Assembly: GCA_965224015.1 (NCBI GenBank) | Contig: OZ245032.1 | Span: forward strand, 1,860,001 to 1,924,000 | DNA from: CBDCVD01 sp965224015 | Lineage (GTDB): Bacteria; Pseudomonadota; Alphaproteobacteria; Rhizobiales; CBDCVD01 | DNA: 64,000 nt | Direction of reading: 5' to 3' | In this document: in pieces, positions 16,769-24,417 of the stretch | How positions within the stretch are numbered: position 1 is the first letter of the stretch | How the letters are laid out: each line of letters opens with the position of its first letter | Program-made: the position numbers and the translations under genes | The notes under the pieces: generated by a model | The model's database searches: none | What the model was told of the DNA's origin: nothing | The model's input: only the letters and a program-made list of their open reading frames with translations

Positions 16769-18493
16769 ATGTTGGAGCGACGGTCCCTACTAGCTGACGG
16801 TATTGAAGCCAATCCGAACTTCGATGCGGTTGTCATTGGTGGCGGCATTAATGGAATTGGCGTTTTTCGTGATCTTTCGCTGCAGGGGTTGCGGGTTTTT
16901 CTGGTGGAGAAAAATGATTTTTGTTCCGGCTGCAGCGCGGCGCCATCGCGCATGATCCACGGGGGGTTACGTTATCTGGAAAACGGAGAGTTTGACCTGG
17001 TCAGGGAGTCTCTAACAGAGCGCGATGCCCTGCTGCGCAACGCGCCTCATATGGTAAGGCCGCTTCCCACCGTCATTCCCATAACATCCTTCGGGTCAGG
17101 ATTATTCAATGCGATGGCGAGCTTCTTTGGCCTCAAAAGAAAGCCGGCAGAGCGCGGCGTGTTACCGATTAAACTGGGGCTGAGCCTATATGATTGGGTA
17201 ACCCGGCATCGCCGTCAACTGCCAAAACACACAATTCTGAACAGGGCCTCTACCCGATCGAAGTGGCCATTTCTGACTAAGAAAGCAAAGTATGCCGCCA
17301 TCTATTTTGATGCCTGGATTTCCCATCCTGAGCGCCTTTGTATTGAATTGCTCAAGGATATGGAAAGTGCGGCCCCGCAATCGATAGCTTTGAATTACGC
17401 GAGACTTTCCAAGCATGGTGACACTTATACTGTCAAAGATATGGCGACAGGACGCGCAGTTGATATCAACCCGAGGACAATTGTGAATGCGTCCGGTGCC
17501 TGGTTGGATGATGTTGCGCGCAGTCTGCAAAGCGGCATCAGCGAGCCCATGGTCTCTGGTACGAAGGGTTCCCATCTTATTCTCGACAACCAGGAACTCT
17601 ATGGCGCGCTGAATGGTCATATGGTGTATTATGAAAACGCGGATGGACGGGTTTGTGTCGTTTTCCCCTATCAGGGGCGCGTGCTTGCTGGATCAACCGA
17701 TATTCGGGTCGATAAGCCGGCGCGGGTAAAATGCGAGCCGGATGAATTAACCTACATTCTTGAATCCCTGAGTTTTGCATTCGATGGCATTGCAGTGCGC
17801 GCCAGCGATGTCGTTTTCAGTTACAGCGGCATCCGCCCATTGCCAACGAGTGACGCTGATTTCACCGGCAGGATTCCGCGGGGCCACTTTATTCGCAAGA
17901 TGGATGGGGCTGTGCCGCAATTTAATATGATTGGCGGAAAGTGGACAACGTTCAGGGCCTTTGGCGAACTGACAGCCGACAAAGTCCTTGCCGAACTTGG
18001 TAAATCACGTAAGTGTTCGACACTTGATCTGGCAATTGGAGGGGGGAAAAACTTCCCCCCTGATCAGGATGGGCTTGAACGGAATCTGATCCAGGAGTTT
18101 GGGGTTTGCGCTGAGCGCGCCAAACATCTTGCTGCACACTATGGAACATCTGCCAGCATCGTCCAAACCGCATGCGCAAAAAGCCCCGATGATGCGCCGC
18201 TGTCACAGAACACGCAATATAGCGCTGCAGAGATCGGCTATCTGTTCGAGTCTGAGTATGCGTTGACAATTTCGGATTTGGTTTTGCGGCGAACGTCCCT
18301 TGCCATACGTGGCGAGCTGGACGGAGACATTCTTGATCGCGTGACGGACATCGTCGCGCAGAAAAAGCCGTTGACGGCGGACGAGGCCTTCACCGAGCGA
18401 AAAGCACTGGTCGAGGAGCTTCTCACTTATCATGGTGCCAGCGAAACGAGGCTGGCCAGCAAATGCAAGGATTGGAGTATCGAATGCGCATAA
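16769..18493 (+). CDS. GlpD-like FAD-dependent polyol-phosphate dehydrogenase
   Basis: This 574-residue flavoprotein resembles aerobic glycerol-3-phosphate dehydrogenase. It has an N-terminal FAD-binding motif (VVIGGGINGIGVFRDLSLQG), the APSRMIHGGLRYLE stretch and a C-terminal helical DAO_C-type domain. In erythritol loci the same family (EryB) oxidises erythritol 4-phosphate. Its place between a sugar transporter and an FGGY kinase gene suggests that it oxidises a phosphorylated polyol, passing electrons to quinone. I choose ATG 16769 with GAAGG upstream; an ATG at 16736 overlapping the previous gene is possible. The end overlaps the aldolase gene start by 10 bases. Confidence 0.85.
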   Translation: MLERRSLLADGIEANPNFDAVVIGGGINGIGVFRDLSLQGLRVFLVEKNDFCSGCSAAPSRMIHGGLRYLENGEFDLVRESLTERDALLRNAPHMVRPLPTVIPITSFGSGLFNAMASFFGLKRKPAERGVLPIKLGLSLYDWVTRHRRQLPKHTILNRASTRSKWPFLTKKAKYAAIYFDAWISHPERLCIELLKDMESAAPQSIALNYARLSKHGDTYTVKDMATGRAVDINPRTIVNASGAWLDDVARSLQSGISEPMVSGTKGSHLILDNQELYGALNGHMVYYENADGRVCVVFPYQGRVLAGSTDIRVDKPARVKCEPDELTYILESLSFAFDGIAVRASDVVFSYSGIRPLPTSDADFTGRIPRGHFIRKMDGAVPQFNMIGGKWTTFRAFGELTADKVLAELGKSRKCSTLDLAIGGGKNFPPDQDGLERNLIQEFGVCAERAKHLAAHYGTSASIVQTACAKSPDDAPLSQNTQYSAAEIGYLFESEYALTISDLVLRRTSLAIRGELDGDILDRVTDIVAQKKPLTADEAFTERKALVEELLTYHGASETRLASKCKDWSIECA

Positions 18494-19326
18494 GCACGAA
18501 AGCGCGGATAAACCGCATGTTCTCAAACGGTGGCTGCCTTGACGTTGCCATCGACCACGCCGTCTGCAACGAGCCGAGTTTCATGGTCGGACTTGAAGAT
18601 ATGCCGTCTGTTATGGACACATTGATTGGCGCCAAACCTGATGCGATCCAATGCGCCTATGGTCAGGCGGATCTGTTGCAAAGCAGGCCGGAGAAAGACA
18701 AACCGGCGTTGGTCATGCGCATCGATATGGGCGATCCTTACAATGACACGCGCCACAGAGTCATGTGGTCACAGCTGCAAAACCATGAGGAACCGATCAT
18801 CGGGGCTTTGGAGATGGATGCGGCGGCGGTGGTCGTAAACCTGTTCATGTTGCCGGATGAGCCGGAGCTGTTTCGGCAATGTGTCGAGAATATCGCCAGA
18901 GTCCGCGCCGATTGTCATAAATTCGCCATGCCATTGATGATCGAACCGCTGGTCATGTTGCCAACCGACGTGCGTGGCGGTTATCAGGTTGATGGCAAAG
19001 CAGAAAAAATCGCAACTTTGGTGAGGCTTGCGTCTGAAATGGGCGCGGACATTATCAAGGCCGATCCAACCGAGAACCCGGAGGATTTCCACCGCGTGAT
19101 TGAGGCGGCACGTGTGCCGGTTCTGGTTCGCGGCGGCGGTAAGGAAAACCTGAAAAACGTGCTGATGAAATCTGCCGCGTTGCTGGCGCAGGGGGCTCAG
19201 GGTATGGTTTACGGCCGCAATGTTTATCAGCACGATAATCCCAGAGCGATTGTTGCAGCGCTTATGGCAATAATCCACAACGGCGCCAGCGGTGAAGACG
19301 CATGGGATATCTACAATCGTGGCTAA
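18484..19326 (+). CDS. Class I aldolase (DeoC/LacD/FbaB-like, related to LsrF and YihT)
   Basis: This 280-residue predicted (beta/alpha)8 aldolase has the N-terminal LDVAIDHAV region that corresponds to the substrate loop of DhnA-type aldolases. The likely Schiff-base lysine is residue 192 in GADIIKADPT, and a phosphate-binding VLVRGGGK stretch follows. It should cleave (or add to) a keto-sugar phosphate, probably the product of the GlpD-like enzyme. Related enzymes include LsrF (AI-2 breakdown), YihT (sulfofructose phosphate) and LacD. The ATG at 18484 overlaps the preceding stop and the end overlaps the kinase start, so the three genes look translationally coupled. Confidence 0.82.
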   Translation: MRISTKARINRMFSNGGCLDVAIDHAVCNEPSFMVGLEDMPSVMDTLIGAKPDAIQCAYGQADLLQSRPEKDKPALVMRIDMGDPYNDTRHRVMWSQLQNHEEPIIGALEMDAAAVVVNLFMLPDEPELFRQCVENIARVRADCHKFAMPLMIEPLVMLPTDVRGGYQVDGKAEKIATLVRLASEMGADIIKADPTENPEDFHRVIEAARVPVLVRGGGKENLKNVLMKSAALLAQGAQGMVYGRNVYQHDNPRAIVAALMAIIHNGASGEDAWDIYNRG

Positions 19327-20833
19327 GGGAGGATATATCCTCGGCCTGGACGCAGGCAACACGGTTATCAAGGCGGTGCTCTTTGATCTTGAAGGGCGCC
19401 CGGTGGCAATGCAGGCGTTACACGGACAATCCTCCACACCCTCGCCAGGGCATGTAGAACGCGACCTGAACGAACTTTGGTCGAACGCTAAAGATGTGAT
19501 TCAGGATTGCATTGCCAGGGCAGGAATATCAGCCTGTGAAATTCGTGGTGTAGGATGCGCGGGGCACGGCAACGGCCTTTATCTGTTGGACAAAGCCGGT
19601 GATCCGTTGATTGGAATTCAGTCGCTGGATACGCGCGCCGCCGCGCTGGCAACCGAACTTGACCGTGAAAACGGACATGATTTGCATGCAAAGTGCTTGC
19701 AAAGGCCGTGGCCTTCCCAGACGCCAACGCTATTAGCCTGGATCAAGCGATATAGGCCGGACATTTATGATAAAGCCGGCACGCTCCTGCTGTGCAAGGA
19801 CTTCATTACATTTCGTCTAACCGGAGAAACAGTCAGCGAGATATCGGACATGTCAGGCTGCGGCCTGACAGCCATGCCAAAGTGTGAATATTGTGAAGAC
19901 TTGATGACACTTTACGGTTTAGGGGGTGCCTCTCCTATGCTGCCCAGGCTGATTGACCCGACCCAGGTGGCCGGAACGGTTACAGCCCAGGCCGCGTCGG
20001 CCACAGGGCTGATTGAGGGGACGCCGGTGATTGGCGGTTACTTCGATGTTGTGTCGTCTGCGATGGGATCGGGCGTCGTGAGCTCTGACCAGGCATCAAT
20101 TATTGCGGGTACCTGGAGCATTAATCAGGTTTTCTCAGATAAACCGGCCGTCAATGACAGCCTGTTCATGGTTTCAGGCTTTGGCCCGAACCGGTTCGTC
20201 AATATCGAAGCCAGCGCGACATTAGCCGCCAATCTGGAATGGTACGTCCGTGAATTTGTGGAACGTGGTGAGCCTCATGACGACCCGTTTGCATTTTGCA
20301 ATTCGCGCGTTGCGCAGGTTGATCCGGCTGCCGACGATCCGTTTTTTCATCCGTTCCTTTATGGCTCAGGGCAAGGGGCGTCATTCCGTGGTGGGTTCTA
20401 TGGATTGGCCGGATGGCACGGCGAGGGACATATGCTTCGTGCGATCTTCGAGGGCGTGTTATTTGAGCATCGTCGACACATCGAGGTGTTACGGGCTGCG
20501 GGCGCGGCCTTCGATCGGGCAATCCTGTTGGGCGGCGGTTCACGCAGTCCCATTTGGCCGCAGATGTTTGCTGACTGTTTGGGCGTTCCCATAGGGGTGG
20601 CGCAAGCGCGGGAAACCGGAGCGCTCGGTGCCGCAATTGGCGTGGCCGTGGCAACCGGGGCCGTGTCTGGTTACGAGGAAGGGGTTACCCGAATGACCAA
20701 ACGGAAGTCCCAGTTCGAACCAGCTATTGCCAATAAAAGTCACTACGATAGGCGTTATGAACGGTATCTTCGTCTGATTGAGGCCATGCGCGCCTTTTGG
20801 AATTCGACACCCCGCGCGGCAGGGGCCAGCTGA
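19319..20833 (+). CDS. FGGY-family carbohydrate kinase
   Basis: This roughly 504-residue kinase has the two ribonuclease-H-like lobes of the FGGY family. The N-terminal phosphate-1 motif is GLDAGNTVIKAVLFD, and the C-terminal adenosine-binding motif is LLGGGSRSPIWPQMFAD. Members phosphorylate sugars and polyols such as xylulose, erythritol (EryA) or the AI-2 precursor (LsrK). I take GTG 19319, overlapping the aldolase stop. GTG 19292 is an alternative, and neither has a strong ribosome-binding site. In the inferred pathway this enzyme makes the phosphorylated substrate of the GlpD-like dehydrogenase. Substrate unknown. Confidence 0.87.
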   Translation: MAKGGYILGLDAGNTVIKAVLFDLEGRPVAMQALHGQSSTPSPGHVERDLNELWSNAKDVIQDCIARAGISACEIRGVGCAGHGNGLYLLDKAGDPLIGIQSLDTRAAALATELDRENGHDLHAKCLQRPWPSQTPTLLAWIKRYRPDIYDKAGTLLLCKDFITFRLTGETVSEISDMSGCGLTAMPKCEYCEDLMTLYGLGGASPMLPRLIDPTQVAGTVTAQAASATGLIEGTPVIGGYFDVVSSAMGSGVVSSDQASIIAGTWSINQVFSDKPAVNDSLFMVSGFGPNRFVNIEASATLAANLEWYVREFVERGEPHDDPFAFCNSRVAQVDPAADDPFFHPFLYGSGQGASFRGGFYGLAGWHGEGHMLRAIFEGVLFEHRRHIEVLRAAGAAFDRAILLGGGSRSPIWPQMFADCLGVPIGVAQARETGALGAAIGVAVATGAVSGYEEGVTRMTKRKSQFEPAIANKSHYDRRYERYLRLIEAMRAFWNSTPRAAGAS

Positions 20834-20881
20834 CATGAAATCAGTAAACCAGAAGCACTTAAAGGACTGCCGGCCAAGACC

Positions 20882-21019
20882 CTATAGCAAAATGCGTTTA
20901 GTTGGAATCATCAGCATTCAGCATTGTTTTTGCATTTTGCTATAGATTCCAGGGCGATCAGCTTTATACGTTTAGGTGTCCCCGTAGCAAAATGGGGACA
21001 ACTAAACGTATGCGGATCT
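20882..21019 (+). repeat. Repeat A, single copy
   Basis: A 138-bp A element (CTATAGCAAAATGCG ... CGTATGCGGATCT) lies in the 264-base gap between the kinase gene and the GMC oxidoreductase gene. Both hairpins are kept, although the loop sequences differ from other copies. This indicates compensatory or arm-focused conservation. Confidence 0.85.
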
Positions 21020-21096
21020 AAAGCCAGCACCCGGTATCAGTGAGACCGGAAGGATATCGGTAAGTTGGTTATCCAATACTGACGGAAAGACAGGGA

Positions 21097-22710
21097 ATGA
21101 CGGACTATCGCACGCCCGATGGCGAGTATGACTACATTATTGTCGGAGCGGGAACGGCAGGCTGTGTCCTTGCCAATCGGCTAACCGAGAATCCGGCAAA
21201 TCGCGTTTTGCTGCTGGAGGCCGGTGGTTCGGACAACTATCATTGGGTCCATATTCCTGTTGGATATCTCTACTGCATAGGCAATCCTCGCACGGATTGG
21301 ATGATGAGGACAGCAAAAGAGCCAGGGCTTAACGGCCGCTCTCTTGTTTATCCTCGTGGTAAGGTGTTGGGTGGGTGCACGTCGGTCAACGGCATGATTT
21401 ACATGCGAGGCCAGGCTGCGGACTATGATCGATGGCGGCAAATGGGAAATCCCGGTTGGGGCTGGGATGATGTTCTGCCGTTTTTCCGAAAATCCGAGGA
21501 TTTTCACGGCGGTAGCTCCGAAATGCATGGGGCCGGCGGAGAATGGAAGGTCTCAAAACAACGCCTGCAATGGGATATTCTTAAGGCTGTGCAGGAAGGC
21601 GCGAAGGAATTTGGCATCCTCCCAAGGGCGGACTTCAATGACGGCAACAACGAAGGTAGCGGATTTTTTGAAGTCAATCAAAAAAATGGTGTCCGATGGA
21701 ATACGGTCAAAGGCTTTCTGCGACCGGCGATAAGGCGTTCCAACCTGCGTGTCCTAACCCATGCCCATACCGACAGGTTATTGTTCGAGGGCAGGAAAGT
21801 TATCGGTGTTCAATATACACGAAAAGGTCAGATTTTTCGCGCTCAAGCTGGAGCGGAAGTCCTTCTCGCTGCGGGCGCTATCAACTCTCCAAAGCTACTG
21901 GAACTTTCAGGTGTCGGGAACGCTGAAGTGCTTGCGCCTCTTGGGCTTGACATTCGCCACGCGCTCAAAGGCGTGGGTAAGAACCTTCAGGACCACCTGC
22001 AAATTCGTACCGTTTTTGCAGTCAGGAATACAAAGACTTTGAATACGCTGGCCAATAGTCTGGCAGGCAAAGTGTGGATTGGATTGCAATATGCAATGAC
22101 CCGATCAGGGCCCATGTCCATGGCGCCCAGCCAGTTTGGCATGTTTACAAAGTCAAGTCCGGGTTTAGACACGCCAGACCTTGAATATCACGTTCAGCCT
22201 CTGTCCACTGATAAGCTCGGTGATCCCCTGCATGCCTTTCCGGCGATAACCATGTCGGTTTGTAATTTGCGACCCGAAAGTGTTGGCACGTGTCATGTTC
22301 AATCACCAGATGGAGACAGGCAACCGGAAATAAAGCCAAACTACCTATCAGCAGCGCAAGATCGTAGGATCGCAGTCGAGTCGGTTCGGCAGGTTCGCAA
22401 AATTATGACGGCCAGGGCTCTCAAACCGTTTGCGCCGGAAGAGATCTCGCCGGGTCCCTCAATGGATGCGGAAGAGGATTTGCTTCGAGGTGTCGGTGAC
22501 ATTGCCACGACAATATTCCATCCTGTCGGCACATGTAAAATGGGGTCGGATGAATTTGCCGTTGTGGGATCGGATCTTCGCGTTCACGGGCTAGAAGGTA
22601 TCCGCGTTATAGATGCGTCCATCATGCCTAAAATTGTTTCGGGAAACACCGCGTCGCCGGTTGTGATGATTGCTGAAAAGGCCGCCGATGCGATTCGAAA
22701 AGGGGCGTGA
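21097..22710 (+). CDS. GMC family oxidoreductase (choline/alcohol dehydrogenase-like)
   Basis: This 537-residue FAD-dependent alcohol dehydrogenase has the ADP-binding motif DYIIVGAGTAGCVLANRL and the GGCTSVNGMIYMRG flavin loop. The active-site region FHPVGTCKMG supplies the catalytic His, and SGNTASPV supplies the conserved Asn. The family oxidises primary alcohols such as choline, polyols and aliphatic alcohols to aldehydes. Its position after the kinase gene and before the regulator gene suggests that it feeds the same pathway, perhaps by oxidising an alternative alcohol. An A repeat upstream separates it from the main operon. Not BetA by strict criteria; the substrate is uncertain. Confidence 0.88.
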   Translation: MTDYRTPDGEYDYIIVGAGTAGCVLANRLTENPANRVLLLEAGGSDNYHWVHIPVGYLYCIGNPRTDWMMRTAKEPGLNGRSLVYPRGKVLGGCTSVNGMIYMRGQAADYDRWRQMGNPGWGWDDVLPFFRKSEDFHGGSSEMHGAGGEWKVSKQRLQWDILKAVQEGAKEFGILPRADFNDGNNEGSGFFEVNQKNGVRWNTVKGFLRPAIRRSNLRVLTHAHTDRLLFEGRKVIGVQYTRKGQIFRAQAGAEVLLAAGAINSPKLLELSGVGNAEVLAPLGLDIRHALKGVGKNLQDHLQIRTVFAVRNTKTLNTLANSLAGKVWIGLQYAMTRSGPMSMAPSQFGMFTKSSPGLDTPDLEYHVQPLSTDKLGDPLHAFPAITMSVCNLRPESVGTCHVQSPDGDRQPEIKPNYLSAAQDRRIAVESVRQVRKIMTARALKPFAPEEISPGPSMDAEEDLLRGVGDIATTIFHPVGTCKMGSDEFAVVGSDLRVHGLEGIRVIDASIMPKIVSGNTASPVVMIAEKAADAIRKGA

Positions 22711-22878
22711 GTGGAGGGCCCCTTGTCCTTCGCACGGACATCACCTATGCCGACGAACAGGGCGTGGCCGAAAACCCTTGACTTGCAAAGATTTATAAGG
22801 GAATAGCCGACAAGCCTATAGAGGTTGTATACTTGGATAAATGCATCTTTTAATAGATGAAATTCTGTCGAAGCGACG
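22711..22878. other. Non-coding spacer
   Basis: This is the spacer between the GMC gene and an A repeat. I see no terminator hairpin with a T-run, no repeat member and no open frame of note. Confidence 0.4.
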
Positions 22879-23019
22879 AGATCAGCATAGGGTTAGCTGT
22901 AGCCATGTTGTGAGCGGTAAAGCGAAACCCATAAAGCTGATCGCCCTCTAAATCTATAGCAAAATGCGAGAAAAATACGAGCAAGCCCCATGAGTCCAAT
23001 AAAACGCATTTTGCTATAG
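22879..23019 (-). repeat. Repeat A, single 141-bp copy
   Basis: AGATCAGCATAGGGTTAGC to CGCATTTTGCTATAG, with both inverted repeats intact. It lies directly upstream of the SorC-type regulator gene. Confidence 0.9.
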
Positions 23020-23112
23020 TGGCGAGAGGGGCATCGCCGTTAACAGGCATCGCCAGCACCAGTCCCTGGCTGTAGATACGAATTACCTGTGGAGCCGGAA
23101 GGGAAAGAAAAA

Positions 23113-24084
23113 TTGAATACAAATGACCTGGACTCGAACGCTCTACGTTTGATTGCAAGGGTGTTGACGCTACATTTTCAGGAAGGGCTTTCTCAAACAG
23201 AGATCGCCGCGGGGCACAAGCTTTCGACTGCCAAAGTCAATCGTTTGATTAAGCAGGGTCGCGAACTCGGCATGATTGAGTTTATTATTCACAGTCCCTT
23301 TCAACGGCTGTTTGAACTTGAAAAGCGTATGCAGGTGCGCTGGCCCCAGACAAAATTTCAGGTGATTGATGCGGTCACCGGCAATTCTAAAACGACACTC
23401 GATCTTGTTGGAAAGGCGGCGGCAAGTTATTTACAAACAATTCTGGAAGGTGGGGATGTCGTTGCCATTTCCGGAGGCAAGGCTGTCAGTGCCGTTGCGG
23501 ACAATCTTAATGCTGCAAAAAAAACGCAATACCGCGTGGTTCCTTTAACCGGAGGTGTGCTTGGTCAACATTATACTGACGTTAACCATGTGGCCACAAG
23601 AGTTGCAGAAGGTCTCGGCGGAACAGCCAACTTAATGCATGCACCTCTTCATGCCGACTCTGAAGAGGAAAGAGACATGCTGATGTCTGTTCGCACAATT
23701 CGAGAAGGCATGGAACGCGCCCAGGCAGCCGAGGTGGCATTGTTTGGTGTTGGTTCCGTAGTCGGCAAAGACTCGACATATTATGCGGCCCATCTTTTAT
23801 CCGCCAGGCAGAGAAAGCAATTGTATCAGGACGGGGTGCGAGCAGAGTTGTTGGGCCATTTTATTGATGGGAGCGGAAGCCTGTGCGATAGCGAGCTTAA
23901 CTCTCGGCTCGTGAGCCTTCCTTTGCACAAGGCGAGGAACATACCAAACAGGATAGGCGTTGCTTCCGGTTGGGAGAAAGTCGAACCCATTTGCGCCGTA
24001 CTAAACGGCCGCCACGTTAGTGTTTTGATTGTTGACGACGATACGGCTTACAAAGTGCTTGATCACAGGCTTGCCAAAGCCTGA
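23113..24084 (+). CDS. SorC/DeoR-type sugar-binding transcriptional regulator
   Basis: This 323-residue regulator has an N-terminal helix-turn-helix (about residues 10-55, HFQEGLSQTEIAAGHKLSTA). A C-terminal sugar-phosphate-binding domain of the SorC family follows, with VAISGGKAV, VPLTGGVLG and VALFGVGSVV as ligand-loop motifs. EryD and LsrR, which control erythritol and AI-2 genes, are of this type and respond to phosphorylated intermediates. It probably controls the 12-22.7 kb cluster. The start is uncertain: TTG 23113 has AAGGGAAAG upstream, while GTG 23089 gives eight more residues. Confidence 0.88.
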   Translation: MNTNDLDSNALRLIARVLTLHFQEGLSQTEIAAGHKLSTAKVNRLIKQGRELGMIEFIIHSPFQRLFELEKRMQVRWPQTKFQVIDAVTGNSKTTLDLVGKAAASYLQTILEGGDVVAISGGKAVSAVADNLNAAKKTQYRVVPLTGGVLGQHYTDVNHVATRVAEGLGGTANLMHAPLHADSEEERDMLMSVRTIREGMERAQAAEVALFGVGSVVGKDSTYYAAHLLSARQRKQLYQDGVRAELLGHFIDGSGSLCDSELNSRLVSLPLHKARNIPNRIGVASGWEKVEPICAVLNGRHVSVLIVDDDTAYKVLDHRLAKA

Positions 24085-24163
24085 TTAGAGTATCCGTTTT
24101 ATTCAAGCTTAATTTTTTTGCCATATTCTATCGTCTTTGATAAGGGTGTTAGTCGATTGTGAA

Positions 24164-24352
24164 CTATGCGATTTTGGCTGATTGATTGACTATCCACATG
24201 ATCCAGATTTTGAACCAAAAAGCCTTGATCCATTTGAGGATAAGGCGGAAGTTGTAGCCCGCGGCTGCAAGGATCGGGTTGATGGCATCGCCTTGTTCAT
24301 GAGCAAGATAGTTCCGATCCATGCGGTGCCCTGACTTGAGATGACCAGTCAT
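24164..24352 (-). pseudogene. IS5-family transposase remnant (C-terminal end)
   Basis: A 62-codon frame encodes GHLKSGHRMDRNYLAHEQGD followed by AAGYNFRLILKWIKAFW. This is the typical C-terminal end of IS5-type DDE transposases, including the conserved YL..GDA.N..L.AAGYN pattern. Everything N-terminal to this is missing. The break coincides with TCA/TACCAAGGGG, which looks like a repeat B-type end. It is clearly non-functional and marks past IS activity. Confidence 0.75.
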
Positions 24353-24417
24353 ACCAAGGGGCCATGAAAACTGTATTGCACTGAGAACCCAGGTTCAGAA
24401 CGACAGGGCCAAGGCAC
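24352..24417. repeat. Repeat B-like end fragment next to the IS5 remnant
   Basis: TACCAAGGGGCC begins exactly where the transposase frame is broken. The remainder up to the pheT stop codon does not match the 103-bp B unit. It may be the terminal repeat of the parent IS or a decayed B copy. Confidence 0.4.
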
